Of a DNA stretch of 44,085 nucleotides, positions 6,739-14,757 are shown one piece after another. Below the pieces are notes generated by a model. That model searched no databases and was not told where the DNA came from. It saw nothing but the letters and a program-made list of their open reading frames with translations. The translations under genes were made by a program, and so were the position numbers. Numbering within the stretch: position 1 is the stretch's first letter; the number at the start of each line of letters is the position of its first letter. This stretch comes from Ilumatobacter sp. (lineage in GTDB: Bacteria; Actinomycetota; Acidimicrobiia; Acidimicrobiales; Ilumatobacteraceae): assembly GCF_030065885.1 (NCBI RefSeq), contig NZ_JASJCS010000028.1, positions 1-44,085 of the forward strand, in the 5' to 3' direction.

Positions 6739-7766
6739 GGCTGCACCCCCGGCGGGGACCCGGCTCCGGCAGCGACCGCCGCGGCGCGCTCGCCGGCCCA
6801 TCGGAGCGCGTCCACGACCACCTGCCACGCGCCGGCGTCGTCGACGTGCTCGAGGACGTGGCAGTTGGGCGGCTCACGGTCGCTGATGTCGCGCCGGTCG
6901 ATCACCGTCATGCCGGTCGTGTGTTCGCCGCGCGTCTCGATCGTCACGTGACGGTCGGTGCCATCGAGCAGCGCGGGGTGGGTCAGCGCCATGACGGCCA
7001 GCGGGTCGTGCAGGGCTGCGCCGGTGGCCGCGTCGTGACGGGCGATGTAGTTGCCGGCGAAGAAGCGGAACAGGCCGGCGATCATCGTCGTGAAGGGCGA
7101 GTCGAGCGCAGCGACCTCGTCGGCGCGCTCGAGCGTGACGACGAGCTGGTGCGTCACGTCGAGCCCCGCCATCGTCAACGGCACGCCGCTGCCGAAGACG
7201 ACGGCGGCGGCCTCGGGGTCGGCCCAGATGTTGAACTCGGCCATGGGGCTCCGGTTGCCGAACGTTCCGCCGCCCATCAACGAGACGCCGGCGATCCGTC
7301 CGGCGAGGTCGGGTGCGGTGCGCAGTGCCAGCGCGATGTTCGTGAGTGGGCCCGTCGGTACCAGCCAGGTGCCCTCCGATGCGCGGCATGTGTCGACGAT
7401 GAACGCCACGGCGTCCGTGCTGTCGGCGCCGCGCTCGGGCGCCGGGAGGTCAGCCCCGTCGAGCCCGCTCTCGCCGTGCACGAAGCCGGCGAACCGTGGC
7501 GGTGCGGTCAGCGGCCGCGCGGCGCCGCTGTGGACGGGCACATCGAGCGCCAGCGCATCGCGCATCACGCACGCGTTGTAGGTGGTCCGATCGAGGGGCG
7601 CGTTGCCGGCGACGGTGGTGATGCCGGCGAGGTCGGTGTGCAGCGCGGCGACGAGGATGGCGATCACGTCGTCGTGCCCCGGGTCGCAGTCGAGCACGAT
7701 TCGCGGTCGTGCGCCGGCGCGTTCAGAGGCTGGTTCGGGGACCGTCGGAGCCATGCCGGTCAGCAT
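6735..7766 (-). CDS. inosine-uridine preferring nucleoside N-ribohydrolase
   Basis: Hydrolyses ribonucleosides to base and ribose in purine/pyrimidine salvage. The calcium-binding DCDPGHDD motif near the N-terminus is the family signature. TTVAGNAPLDRTTYNA, PTGPLTNIALAL, SLMGGG and EFNIWADPEAA follow in the expected order. Length (343 residues) is usual for the IU-nucleoside hydrolase family. ATG 7766 and ATG 7754 are both possible; the shorter form begins MAPTVPEP and has a weak -10-like GATGCT 7 nt upstream. It is followed with a 4-bp overlap by the S9 peptidase and is divergent from a lipoprotein gene 26 bp away. Confidence 0.92.
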   Translation of the reverse strand: MLTGMAPTVPEPASERAGARPRIVLDCDPGHDDVIAILVAALHTDLAGITTVAGNAPLDRTTYNACVMRDALALDVPVHSGAARPLTAPPRFAGFVHGESGLDGADLPAPERGADSTDAVAFIVDTCRASEGTWLVPTGPLTNIALALRTAPDLAGRIAGVSLMGGGTFGNRSPMAEFNIWADPEAAAVVFGSGVPLTMAGLDVTHQLVVTLERADEVAALDSPFTTMIAGLFRFFAGNYIARHDAATGAALHDPLAVMALTHPALLDGTDRHVTIETRGEHTTGMTVIDRRDISDREPPNCHVLEHVDDAGAWQVVVDALRWAGERAAAVAAGAGSPPGVQP

Positions 7767-7780
7767 CGCACGCGAAGTGC

Positions 7781-7786
7781 GACCAT
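7781..7786 (+). promoter_or_regulatory. weak -10 box GACCAT before lipoprotein gene
   Basis: GACCAT ends 6 nt before GTG 7793, fitting the leaderless spacing but lacking the first T of the consensus. Confidence 0.3.
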
Positions 7787-7792
7787 GTCGGG

Positions 7793-8635
7793 GTGATCCG
7801 CCCTACCGGTCTCGTGCTCGCCGTGTCGGTGGTGGCCGTTGCGTGCTCGGGCGGCGATCCCGATGGCGGCGACGTCGCCGCCGACTCGACCGCAGCGGAG
7901 GCGCCGGTCACGACGGAGGAGGTCGCCGGCCCGACCGGTTCCGTCCCCGACGCCGCCGCGTCGACGACCGAGGCGGCGGCCGACCCATCGGTGACCGTCG
8001 ACGACTCGTCCGGGCCCGCAGCGGTGTCGACGTTGCCGCCCGACCCGCTCGGCGTCGCCGAGGTGGGTACGCCCGGCCTCGACAGCGATGATCCCTTCTG
8101 CTCGGCGTGGAGCCGGTGGGCCGGGTCGGCCCAGGTGATCCTCGTGGCGAACGCGTTCAGCGAGGCAGGCCCCGAGGCGCTCGCGCCGCTGGAGATCATC
8201 GCCTCACCGGTCGTCACCGATGCGTACGACGACATGTTGGTGGCCTGGCCCGACGAGCTGGAGCGCGAGCGCGAGGTCGCAGCCGACGGCTACTTCGGAC
8301 CGATCACCCGCCGTCTCGACGTCGCCCGTCAGGCGCTGCTCGACGCCGGCGCCGACGAGGGCGTCCTGGCTGCCGTCTCGACGGCGTGGCTCGCCGCGCT
8401 GTCGGTGCGCGATCCGTCGACGCCCGAGTTCGCCGTGGACCTTCCCGAGGACGTGTGGGCGGTGGTCGACGCTGCCGCCTCCGACTTCGCCGCTCGGCTC
8501 GTGCCGTTCGGGTCGGACCCGAGCCTGCTGAGCAATGAGGAGACGCCGCTCACGGACGCCTACCTCGAGGTGTCGTGCCCCGACCAGGGGACGCTCGGCG
8601 GCCAGGAGGTCGATCCCGACGCAGTCGGCAGCTGA
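7793..8635 (+). CDS. lipoprotein of unknown function
   Basis: 280-residue secreted protein. It starts with a type II signal peptide (hydrophobic LVLAVSVVAVA, then the lipobox cysteine in VAVACSGG), so it should be anchored to the outer face of the membrane. A Thr/Ala/Asp-rich linker of about 75 residues follows. The folded part (about residues 95-270) has FCSAWSRWAGSAQ, conserved-looking acidic helices and a late cysteine (VSCPDQG) that could pair with the first. GTG 7793 is chosen because the signal peptide begins there; the longer open frame runs antisense into the nucleoside hydrolase. I do not recognise the domain. It could be a cell-envelope binding protein. Confidence 0.75.
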   Translation: MIRPTGLVLAVSVVAVACSGGDPDGGDVAADSTAAEAPVTTEEVAGPTGSVPDAAASTTEAAADPSVTVDDSSGPAAVSTLPPDPLGVAEVGTPGLDSDDPFCSAWSRWAGSAQVILVANAFSEAGPEALAPLEIIASPVVTDAYDDMLVAWPDELEREREVAADGYFGPITRRLDVARQALLDAGADEGVLAAVSTAWLAALSVRDPSTPEFAVDLPEDVWAVVDAAASDFAARLVPFGSDPSLLSNEETPLTDAYLEVSCPDQGTLGGQEVDPDAVGS

Positions 8636-8642
8636 TCGCAAG

Positions 8643-8654
8643 CGAACGCGTTCG
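8643..8654. promoter_or_regulatory. 12-bp perfect palindrome CGAACGCGTTCG over rpiB -35 region
   Basis: The palindrome ends 16 nt before the TACACT -10 box of rpiB and so covers the expected -35 position. It may be an operator. It is not a LexA box: actinobacterial LexA sites have four bases between the GAAC and GTTC arms, while here there are two. Confidence 0.35.
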
Positions 8655-8670
8655 GGCCGGACCGGGGCCG

Positions 8671-8676
8671 TACACT
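8671..8676 (+). promoter_or_regulatory. -10 box TACACT, leaderless start of rpiB
   Basis: TACACT ends 7 nt before GTG 8684, placing the predicted transcription start on the start codon. No Shine-Dalgarno sequence is present. Confidence 0.65.
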
Positions 8677-8683
8677 CGGCGGC

Positions 8684-9139
8684 GTGGCCCGCATCGCGTT
8701 CGGCTCCGATCACGCCGGCTTCGAACTCAAGCAGCACCTGATCGACCGGCTCGCGGCTGCCGGCCACGAGATCGTCGACCACGGCACCGACTCGACCGAG
8801 AGCGTCGACTACCCGGGCTTCTGCGCAGCTGCCGCGCGCTCGGTCCGCGACGGCGAGGCCGACGTCGGCATCGTGCTGGGCGGCAGCGGCCAGGGCGAGC
8901 AGCTCGCCGCCAACAAGGTGCGCGGCGCCCGCGCAGCGCTCTGCAACTGCCTGTACACCGCTCGCATGGCGCGTGAGCACAACGACGCCAACGTGTTGTC
9001 GATGGGCGCCCGCGTCGTCGGTGTCGGCCTCGCCGACGAGATCGTCGACCTGTTCCTGTCCACTCCCTTCGAGGGCGGCCGCCATGCGCGCCGGGTCGCC
9101 CAGCTGACCGAGATCGAAGAGACCGAGGCCAGCCGCTAG
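8684..9139 (+). CDS. rpiB: ribose-5-phosphate isomerase B
   Basis: Interconverts ribulose 5-phosphate and ribose 5-phosphate in the pentose phosphate pathway (cytoplasm). RpiB/LacAB family features are GSDHAGF near the N-terminus, the anion loop [13 protein letters not shown] and [16 protein letters not shown]. The usual E. coli active-site cysteine is replaced: the loop has the GEQ glutamate used as base in actinobacterial (Mycobacterium-type) RpiB. Length of 151 residues is normal. GTG 8684 is supported by a -10 box 7 nt upstream. glyA follows after 55 bp and may be co-transcribed. Confidence 0.95.
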   Translation: MARIAFGSDHAGFELKQHLIDRLAAAGHEIVDHGTDSTESVDYPGFCAAAARSVRDGEADVGIVLGGSGQGEQLAANKVRGARAALCNCLYTARMAREHNDANVLSMGARVVGVGLADEIVDLFLSTPFEGGRHARRVAQLTEIEETEASR

Positions 9140-9194
9140 GCCGCTCGACACATCCCGACCCCACCGAACCAACACATCCCGAGGACCCTCACCG

Positions 9195-10448
9195 ATGCCC
9201 TTCCACTCCGACACGCACCCCGACACCGAGGTCGAAGCGCTCATCCACCGCGAGTTCGAACGCCAGACGACGGGCCTCCAACTGATCGCCAGCGAGAACT
9301 TCACGTCCCCGGCCGTGATGCGCGCGACCGGCTCGGTGCTCACCAACAAGTACTCCGAGGGCTACCCGGGCAAGCGGTACTACGGCGGCAACGCGGTCGT
9401 CGACGACATCGAGTCGATCGCGATCGAGCGGGTCAAGGCGCTGTTCGGCGCCGAGCATGCCAACGTGCAACCACACTCCGGCGCCAACGCGAACATGTGC
9501 GTCTACCAGGCGCTGCTGTCGCCGGGTGACACGGTGCTCGGCCTGAGCCTCGACCACGGCGGTCACCTCACGCACGGCTCGCCGGTCAACACCAGCGGCA
9601 TCCTGTACCACTTCGTGTCCTACGGCGTCGGCGGCGAGGAGCGGATCGACCTCGATGCGATGCGCGATCTCGCGCTCGAGCACCGCCCGAAGATGATCGT
9701 CGCCGGTACCACGAGCTATCCCCGGCGGCTCGACCCCGAGCCGTTCCGCGCCGTGGCCGACGAGGTCGGCGCGATGCTGATGTTCGACATCGCTCACCTG
9801 GCGGGGCTCGTGGCCGGCGGTGCGCACCCGAACCCGGTGCCCTACTCCGACGTCGTCACCTTCACGACGCACAAGACGCTGCGCGGGCCGCGCGGCGGCT
9901 GCATCCTCAGCACCGCCGAGCACGCGAAGGCGATCGACAAGGCGGTGTTCCCCGGCTGGCAGGGCGGGCCGCTCGAGAACGCCATCGCCGGTAAGGCCAT
10001 CGCCTTCTACGAGGCGTCCCAGCCCAGCTTCGGCGAGTACGCCCACCAGATCGTCGCCAACGCGTCGGCACTCGCGGCCGCGTTGGCGGGCGAGGGCTTC
10101 CGGCTCGTGTCGGGCGGTACCGACAATCACCTGATGGTGGTCGACCTGCGACCGTTCGACGAGGAGCTGACCGGCAAGGTCGCCCAGTCGAGCCTCGACG
10201 AGGCCGGCATCACGCTGAACAAGAACACCGTGCCCGACGACCCGCGGAGCCCGTTCGTCACGAGCGGCGTGCGGATCGGCACACCCTCGGTCACCACGCA
10301 GGGCATGACCGAGACCGAGATGCCTGTCGTCGCCGCGCTGATCGCACGGGCACTGCGGGGGCGCGACGAGCCCGAGACGCTGGCGCTGGTCCGCAAGGAG
10401 GTCGCCGACCTCTGCGCGCGGTTCCCCGCCTACCCCGACGGCGCCTGA
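9195..10448 (+). CDS. glyA: serine hydroxymethyltransferase
   Basis: PLP enzyme that converts serine and tetrahydrofolate to glycine and 5,10-methylene-THF, the main one-carbon source. [15 protein letters not shown] and [16 protein letters not shown] are the family hallmarks. The PLP lysine is K227 in [14 protein letters not shown], and HLAGLVAGG carries the cofactor-contacting region. Length of 417 residues is standard. ATG 9195 has GAGGA 9 nt upstream, so unlike rpiB it appears to use a Shine-Dalgarno site. Its 3' end overlaps a small minus-strand ORF by 19 bp. Confidence 0.97.
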   Translation: MPFHSDTHPDTEVEALIHREFERQTTGLQLIASENFTSPAVMRATGSVLTNKYSEGYPGKRYYGGNAVVDDIESIAIERVKALFGAEHANVQPHSGANANMCVYQALLSPGDTVLGLSLDHGGHLTHGSPVNTSGILYHFVSYGVGGEERIDLDAMRDLALEHRPKMIVAGTTSYPRRLDPEPFRAVADEVGAMLMFDIAHLAGLVAGGAHPNPVPYSDVVTFTTHKTLRGPRGGCILSTAEHAKAIDKAVFPGWQGGPLENAIAGKAIAFYEASQPSFGEYAHQIVANASALAAALAGEGFRLVSGGTDNHLMVVDLRPFDEELTGKVAQSSLDEAGITLNKNTVPDDPRSPFVTSGVRIGTPSVTTQGMTETEMPVVAALIARALRGRDEPETLALVRKEVADLCARFPAYPDGA

Positions 10449-10627
10449 GGTCCCGCCCGCAGTCTCGCCGTCGCCGGGTCGAGCACGGCGATCTCGCCGC
10501 CGGCGGGGGTCCGCCACGCTCGCGGAGGTTCGTCGACGGGACGACGGCTGGCCCGCGTGTACCACCCGCAGGGCACGCGACCGGCGGTCGCATCATCCGA
10601 CCCGGCCGTGCCGCTCTCTGACGACAT
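10430..10627 (-). CDS. small hypothetical protein beside the IS insertion
   Basis: 65-codon frame from ATG 10627, ending 19 bp inside the glyA 3' end (convergent). The product contains [24 protein letters not shown] and [14 protein letters not shown], which look coding-like (a short beta motif with a conserved-looking Trp-Tyr), but I cannot assign a family. The IS element begins only 18 bp upstream of the ATG, so its native promoter or 5' end may have been displaced. No ribosome binding site is obvious. Confidence 0.35.
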   Translation of the reverse strand: MSSESGTAGSDDATAGRVPCGWYTRASRRPVDEPPRAWRTPAGGEIAVLDPATARLRAGPQAPSG

Positions 10628-10645
10628 CGTCGCTCGCTCGAGGGG

Positions 10646-10670
10646 GGGACTGCCGCGCGTTGAGGTGACA
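10646..10670 (+). repeat. IS left terminal inverted repeat
   Basis: 25 bp, exactly complementary to 11892-11916; the next base inwards no longer matches. Confidence 0.9.
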
Positions 10671-10711
10671 TCTGAGCTGGCTTGCTCTGGCAGGCCTGGA
10701 AGGATGTCCCG

Positions 10712-11005
10712 ATGCCCAAGCCCTATCCGCCCGAGTTCCGCGACGACGTCGTGAAGGTCGCTCGGAACCGCCCCGACGGCACGACCCTGGAGCAGATCGC
10801 CAACGACTTCGGGATCCACCCGATGACGCTGTCGAAGTGGCTCCGCCAAGCCGCGATCGACGACGGCGAACGTTCCGGCGTCACGTCGACGGAGTCAGCG
10901 GAGCTTCGAGAGGCGAAGAAGCGGATCCGCCTGCTGGAGCAGGAGAACGAGGTGCTGCGCCGAGCAGCGGCGTATCTCGGCAAGGCGAACATCCCAAAAG
11001 GATGA
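10712..11005 (+). CDS. IS3-family transposase OrfA (helix-turn-helix)
   Basis: 97-residue DNA-binding subunit. The N-terminal helix-turn-helix (PPEFRDDVVKVARN, LEQIANDFGIHPMTLSKWLRQA) recognises the IS ends. The C-terminal coiled coil (LREAKKRIRLLEQENEVLRRAAAYL) is the leucine zipper used for multimerisation. ATG 10712 begins MPKPYPPEFR, the common start of this group; an in-frame GTG-type start 30 nt upstream is less likely. The frame ends at TGA 11003-11005, overlapping orfB. Confidence 0.93.
   Translation: MPKPYPPEFRDDVVKVARNRPDGTTLEQIANDFGIHPMTLSKWLRQAAIDDGERSGVTSTESAELREAKKRIRLLEQENEVLRRAAAYLGKANIPKG
10993..10999 (+). promoter_or_regulatory. -1 programmed frameshift heptamer C_CCA_AAA
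   Basis: In the orfA frame the codons read CCA AAA preceded by C, matching X_XXY_YYZ. A slip of -1 joins orfA to the orfB frame two codons before its ATG, giving the OrfAB fusion transposase typical of the IS3 family. Confidence 0.6.
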
Positions 11006-11883
11006 TGTACCCGCTCGTGCGCGAGCTCGCCGACGACGGGATCCCCGTCACGGTGTCGTGTCGGGTACTCGGTCTCGCTCGTGCTCCCTACTACCGCTGG
11101 CTCGATTGCCCGATCACCGACGCCCAGCTCGATGAGGCCTACCTCGCCAACGCAATCTGTGATGCCCATCGAGACGACCCCGAGTTCGGGTATCGATTCC
11201 TTGCCGACGAAGTCCGCCGAGCAGACGAGCATGCCGAAGTGTCGGACCGGGTCGTGTGGCGGATCTGCCGGGATCACCAGTGGTGGTCGGTGTTCGGCAA
11301 ACCCAAACGGCCCAAGGCGTCGATCCCTGGCACACCGTCACATGACGACCTGGTGCGCCGCGACTTCACCGCCGAGGCCCCGAACCAGCTGTGGCTGTCC
11401 GACATCACCGAGCACCGCACGAAGGAGGGGAAGCTGTACGTGTGTGCGATCAAGGACGTGTTCTCGAACCGGATCGTCGGCTGGGCCATCGACGAACGCA
11501 TGAAGGCCCGCCTCGTCGTCGCTGCGATCGAGATGGCTGCCGCCCGGCGAGGTGACGTCGCCGGCTGCATCCTGCACTCCGACCGCGGGTCACAGTTCCG
11601 CGCTCGGAAGGTGCATCGGGCACTCGCCCGCCACGGCATGGTCGGCTCGATGGGCCAAGTCGGCTCCGCCGGCGACAACGCCGCCATGGAATCCTTCTTC
11701 GCCCTCCTGCAACGCAACGTCTTGGACCGGCGCTCCTGGGCGACACGCGACGCCCTCCGCATCGAGATCATCACCTGGATCGAACGCACCTACCACCGCC
11801 GCCGACGCCAGCAACGCCTCGGCCGATTGACCCCCATCGAATACGAGACCATCATGACCCCTCAGACGGCAACCGCCGCCTGA
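11002..11883 (+). CDS. IS3-family transposase OrfB (DDE integrase core)
   Basis: 293-residue catalytic part. The HTH_21-like N-terminal segment (VSCRVLGLARAPYYRWL) is followed by the rve integrase core. The DDE residues are visible in QLWLSDITEH (D), ILHSDRGSQF (D) and NAAMESFFALLQ (E). The tail RRRQQRLGRLTPIEYE is typical. ATG 11002 overlaps the orfA stop; in vivo it is probably made mainly as an OrfAB frameshift product. The frame is intact with no premature stops. Confidence 0.94.
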   Translation: MMYPLVRELADDGIPVTVSCRVLGLARAPYYRWLDCPITDAQLDEAYLANAICDAHRDDPEFGYRFLADEVRRADEHAEVSDRVVWRICRDHQWWSVFGKPKRPKASIPGTPSHDDLVRRDFTAEAPNQLWLSDITEHRTKEGKLYVCAIKDVFSNRIVGWAIDERMKARLVVAAIEMAAARRGDVAGCILHSDRGSQFRARKVHRALARHGMVGSMGQVGSAGDNAAMESFFALLQRNVLDRRSWATRDALRIEIITWIERTYHRRRRQQRLGRLTPIEYETIMTPQTATAA

Positions 11884-11891
11884 CCAACCAC

Positions 11892-11916
11892 TGTCACCTC
11901 AACGCGCGGCAGTCCC
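11892..11916 (-). repeat. IS right terminal inverted repeat
   Basis: 25 bp, exact reverse complement of 10646-10670. Confidence 0.9.
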
Positions 11917-11959
11917 GGGTGGCCGCGCGCGACGAACCGTGTGGCTGATCGATCGCTGA

Positions 11960-12742
11960 CTAGAAGTACGCAAGCCGACGCGCGACCAGCGCGAGGCAGG
12001 GGGCCAGACGGGCGATGCCGATCGTGCGACCGAGTCTCGAGACCATTCGTCGGGTCGCTGTCGGGTCCGGCTCGAGGGGCAGGAGACCGAAGTGGGTCTG
12101 GAAGCCGATCTCGGTGACGACGAATCCCGCAGACTGGAGAAGATGGCGGACGCCTCCCCGACCGTAGGTGCGGAGGTGATGGGGCTGCCCTGCCCGATCG
12201 GGATACGCCGCCGCGCGGCGGGCGCTGAGCTCGTGAACCGACCATCGATTGGGCAGGAACGTGACCACGAGCGTCCCCTCCTTCTTGATCACCCGACTCA
12301 GCTCCTTGATGCTCTCGTACTCCATCGGCACGTGTTCGAGTACGCCGGCAGCGATGATCACGTCGAATGACTCGGCGTCGTAGGGGAGCAGGTACTCGTG
12401 GTCGAGCTGCCGGTAGTCCAAGCCGGCTGCGTCGTGAAACACCCGGTACGCCTCGGCGTCCACGGTGTCGCATCCGTGGATGTCGATTCGACCACCGGTG
12501 CTCTGGGCGATCAGGCACGCATCGGGCGCGTGGCGGCATCCCCAGTCGAGGACGGAGCTCGCGCTCTCCGTGTAGCGCCGGTACCACTCGAAGACCTGCT
12601 CGGTGCCGCGCACGAAATCCGGAGCGGCATGCTTCTCGAGGTATTCGTCTCGTCGGACTGCCTGTTGATGGCTGTACAGACGGGAGAGGAGACGAATCCG
12701 ATCGAGCCGGGCGCTCGTCGACGGACGCACATCGCCTTGCAC
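11960..12742 (-). CDS. class I SAM-dependent methyltransferase
   Basis: 260-residue Rossmann-type methyltransferase. SAM motif I is VLDWGCRHAPDACLIA (about residue 65); the acidic residue after strand 2 is in DIHGCDTVDA. The post-motif FDVIIAAGVLEHVPMEY resembles Methyltransf_11/UbiE-like enzymes. The C-terminal part has YGRGGVRHLLQSAGF and a hydrophobic tail (IARLAPCLALVARRLAYF) that could touch the membrane. The substrate is unknown; a glycolipid or polysaccharide target is possible because a WecA-type transferase is divergently encoded. GTG 12742 has TACACT 6 nt upstream, a leaderless start. The IS ends 43 bp beyond its stop. Confidence 0.85.
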   Translation of the reverse strand: MQGDVRPSTSARLDRIRLLSRLYSHQQAVRRDEYLEKHAAPDFVRGTEQVFEWYRRYTESASSVLDWGCRHAPDACLIAQSTGGRIDIHGCDTVDAEAYRVFHDAAGLDYRQLDHEYLLPYDAESFDVIIAAGVLEHVPMEYESIKELSRVIKKEGTLVVTFLPNRWSVHELSARRAAAYPDRAGQPHHLRTYGRGGVRHLLQSAGFVVTEIGFQTHFGLLPLEPDPTATRRMVSRLGRTIGIARLAPCLALVARRLAYF

Positions 12743-12748
12743 GGCGGG

Positions 12749-12754
12749 AGTGTA
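12749..12754 (-). promoter_or_regulatory. -10 box TACACT, leaderless start of methyltransferase
   Basis: On the minus strand TACACT ends 6 nt before GTG 12742. Confidence 0.6.
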
Positions 12755-12870
12755 CGTGCACCACGAACGGCACGGGACGAGCCGACCACTCCAACGGGCC
12801 CTTCACCGTCCCGGCGACGACGTCGGGACCCGCCGGCCCTCGCCGTTCCTGCCACACGAGCGCGCCCCCG

Positions 12871-12876
12871 TAACCT
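12871..12876 (+). promoter_or_regulatory. -10 box TAACCT before WecA-like gene
   Basis: TAACCT ends 8 nt before GTG 12885. It supports that GTG over the much longer open frame and over GTG 12879, which lies only 2 nt away. Confidence 0.5.
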
Positions 12877-12884
12877 GGGTGGTC

Positions 12885-14330
12885 GTGGCGCCCAGCTTGA
12901 CCGACTACGTGATCATCGGGGCTGTCGCGGCCGTCGCCACGTTCGTCGTCACGCCGATCGTCGGCGCGGTCGCTCGTGCCCGCGGGTGGATGGTCGAGCC
13001 GAACGAACGGTCGGTCCACACCAGCCCGATGCCCGAGGTCGGTGGTGTCGCGATGCTGTTCGGCTTCTTCGTCGCGCTGCTCGTCGCGCTCTCGCTCGGG
13101 CGGTTCGACATCCTCTTCGAGGACAACTCCGAGCCGATCGGCATCGCGCTCGCCGCGCTGGTGGTGTTCGCCACGGGGTTCTTCGACGACATCTTCGACA
13201 TGGCGCCGCCCGGCAAGGTCACCGGCGTCGTGCTCGCCGGCCTCGTGCTCTGGTGGTTCGGCGCCACGATGTTCTACTTCCGGGTGCCGTTCTTCGACGT
13301 CATCATCCTGTCGAGCGACTGGACGCCGCTCGTCACGGTGCTCTGGGTGCTCGGGATGACCCAGGCCATCAACTTCATCGACGGCCTCGACGGGCTGGCG
13401 GCCGGCATCGTCGCGATCGGCGCGACGGCGTTCTTCCTGTATGCCAACAAGCTCGACGATCTCGGCCTCCTCGCCGAGCAGAACCTCGGCCCGCTGATCG
13501 CGATCATCACCGCCGGCATCAGCCTCGGGTTCCTGCCGCACAACTTCAACCCGGCCCGGATCTTCATGGGCGACAGCGGCGCGTTCCTGCTCGGACTGCT
13601 GCTCGCGGTGTCGACCAGCGTCGTCGGCGGCCGCGCCGACCCGAACGCGCAGGGCTTCGTCGGCCAGACGTTCTTCTTCTTCGCCCCGCTGGCGATCCCG
13701 CTGCTCATCCTCGGCGTGCCGATCCTCGACACGTTGTTCGCGATCGTCCGGCGGGCCTCGAAGCGACAGGCGCTCGACGTCGCGGACAAGGGCCACCTGC
13801 ACCACCGGCTGATGAACCTCGGGCACGGCCACCGGCGCAGCGTGCTCATCCTCTGGACCTGGACGGCGTTGCTGTCCGGGTTCGTGCTCTATCCGGTGCT
13901 GACCGGCGAGAACCCGAGCTACCTGTCGTTCGGGGTCGGCGCCCTGGGCATCGTGCTCTACACGGTCCTGCATCCGAGCGTCCGTCGCAAGCGGGCCATC
14001 GCGGTCGAGGCCGCGCTCAACCGGCCCGCATCCGAGCAGCTCGACCCGTCCCGGCCCGAACGTCGCGAGGCCGACGAGGCGCACGACGAGGCGCACGACG
14101 ACGACGGTGACGACGACGGTGACGAGGCGGAGAACGGCATCGCCGGTGACGCGGACGGTGCCGGCGACCGGGCCGATCCGGGCGACGACGGCGCCGGTGA
14201 TCCCGACGATGCCGTGGTCGAGCAAGCCGGCGGCGCGCCGCCCGCCGACGGCACGGCCAGGCGCCGACCGGCCGACGATGTGCTGCCCGCATCCAGCGCC
14301 GCCGTGTCGTCGCGCAGCAGAAAACCGTGA
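12885..14330 (+). CDS. WecA/MraY-family undecaprenyl-phosphate sugar-1-phosphate transferase with long acidic tail
   Basis: 481-residue polytopic membrane enzyme that loads a GlcNAc- or related sugar-1-phosphate onto undecaprenyl phosphate, the first step for arabinogalactan, teichoic-acid-like or exopolysaccharide linkage units. About ten membrane helices are visible. Motifs are the Mg-binding GFFDDIFDM, the catalytic NFIDGLDGLA, RIFMGDSGAFLLG, and HLHHRLMNLGH, the HxHHR loop that separates the WecA/TagO group from MraY. After residue about 370 a roughly 110-residue soluble tail is extremely Asp/Glu/Gly-rich (DEAHDEAHDDDGDDDGDE), unusual for the family. It lies directly upstream of the ATP synthase operon. 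Confidence 0.92.
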   Translation: MAPSLTDYVIIGAVAAVATFVVTPIVGAVARARGWMVEPNERSVHTSPMPEVGGVAMLFGFFVALLVALSLGRFDILFEDNSEPIGIALAALVVFATGFFDDIFDMAPPGKVTGVVLAGLVLWWFGATMFYFRVPFFDVIILSSDWTPLVTVLWVLGMTQAINFIDGLDGLAAGIVAIGATAFFLYANKLDDLGLLAEQNLGPLIAIITAGISLGFLPHNFNPARIFMGDSGAFLLGLLLAVSTSVVGGRADPNAQGFVGQTFFFFAPLAIPLLILGVPILDTLFAIVRRASKRQALDVADKGHLHHRLMNLGHGHRRSVLILWTWTALLSGFVLYPVLTGENPSYLSFGVGALGIVLYTVLHPSVRRKRAIAVEAALNRPASEQLDPSRPERREADEAHDEAHDDDGDDDGDEAENGIAGDADGAGDRADPGDDGAGDPDDAVVEQAGGAPPADGTARRRPADDVLPASSAAVSSRSRKP

Positions 14331-14370
14331 TTGCCCGGGTCGAGAGTTGCTCGTAGGGGAGGGCGCCGAG

Positions 14371-14376
14371 TAGCTT
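14371..14376 (+). promoter_or_regulatory. possible -10 box TAGCTT of the ATP synthase operon
   Basis: TAGCTT lies in the gap between the WecA-like gene and the first atp gene. A start about 7 nt later would give a leader of roughly 50 nt before ATG 14437. Read-through from the upstream gene is also possible. Confidence 0.3.
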
Positions 14377-14436
14377 GTGCCTGCGTTCACAAAGCCCGTG
14401 CACCCGCCGTCCCCGCACCGGGCCGACACCGTCTCC

Positions 14437-14757
14437 ATGAAGCTCCTCTTCACGAACATCGACCGCGCGCAGCGGCCCAGGTCCGACGCCGCCGCGACAG
14501 CCGGCGATGATTCGCTCGGCCGGGGGATGGATCTGGCGCTCACCGTCCTCGCGTTCCTCGTGATCGGCTGGCTGCTCGACCGGTGGCTCGGGCTGTTCCC
14601 GCTCTTCACGATCGCACTCGTGCTGTTCGCCGCGGTCGGGTCGTTCGTCCGGATGAAGTACGTCTACGACGCGCGGATGGAGCGCCTCGAGGCCGAACGC
14701 GCCGCCCGGCTCACCGACGGTCGCACCTCGCGCGACGGTCTGGAGGGCGCTGCGTGA
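14437..14757 (+). CDS. AtpZ/AtpI-like small membrane protein, first gene of ATP synthase operon
   Basis: 106-residue protein with two membrane helices (about residues 30-50 and 54-75: LALTVLAFLVIGWLLDRW and FPLFTIALVLFAAVGSFVRM), then a basic-acidic helix (MERLEAERAARL). This matches the AtpZ-type 'F0F1-ATPase subunit' family that precedes atp genes and is thought to aid assembly or Mg uptake. ATG 14437 is preferred over an in-frame GTG at 14377. The stop overlaps the next gene as GTGA. Confidence 0.75.
   Translation: MKLLFTNIDRAQRPRSDAAATAGDDSLGRGMDLALTVLAFLVIGWLLDRWLGLFPLFTIALVLFAAVGSFVRMKYVYDARMERLEAERAARLTDGRTSRDGLEGAA

Larger units (their letters stand above)
10646..11916 (+). mobile_element. 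complete IS3-family insertion sequence
   Basis: 1271-bp element bounded by perfect 25-bp inverted repeats: 10646-10670 and 11892-11916. Both ends contain the tgccgcgcgttgaggtgaca core. A 3-bp direct repeat GGG (10643-10645 and 11917-11919) fits the 3-5 bp target duplication of the family. It contains two overlapping frames, orfA and orfB, with a -1 slippery heptamer between them and an intact DDE catalytic triad, so it appears functional. The exact outer edge is uncertain by a few bases because the left side is a run of Gs. It sits between glyA and a methyltransferase gene. Confidence 0.9.

Noticed and set aside
5266..6951. 561-codon plus-strand open frame opposite the S9 peptidase
   Set aside because: It is the antisense shadow of a gene with a complete catalytic triad; the product is Arg/Val/Gly/Asp-rich without motifs, as expected in high-G+C DNA.
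8643..8654. LexA (SOS) box
   Set aside because: The dyad has only two bases between GAAC and GTTC instead of the four required by the actinobacterial LexA consensus.
11862..14609. 915-codon minus-strand open frame across the methyltransferase and WecA-like genes
   Set aside because: It spans two well-supported genes in other frames and strands, and has a low-complexity acidic and basic composition.
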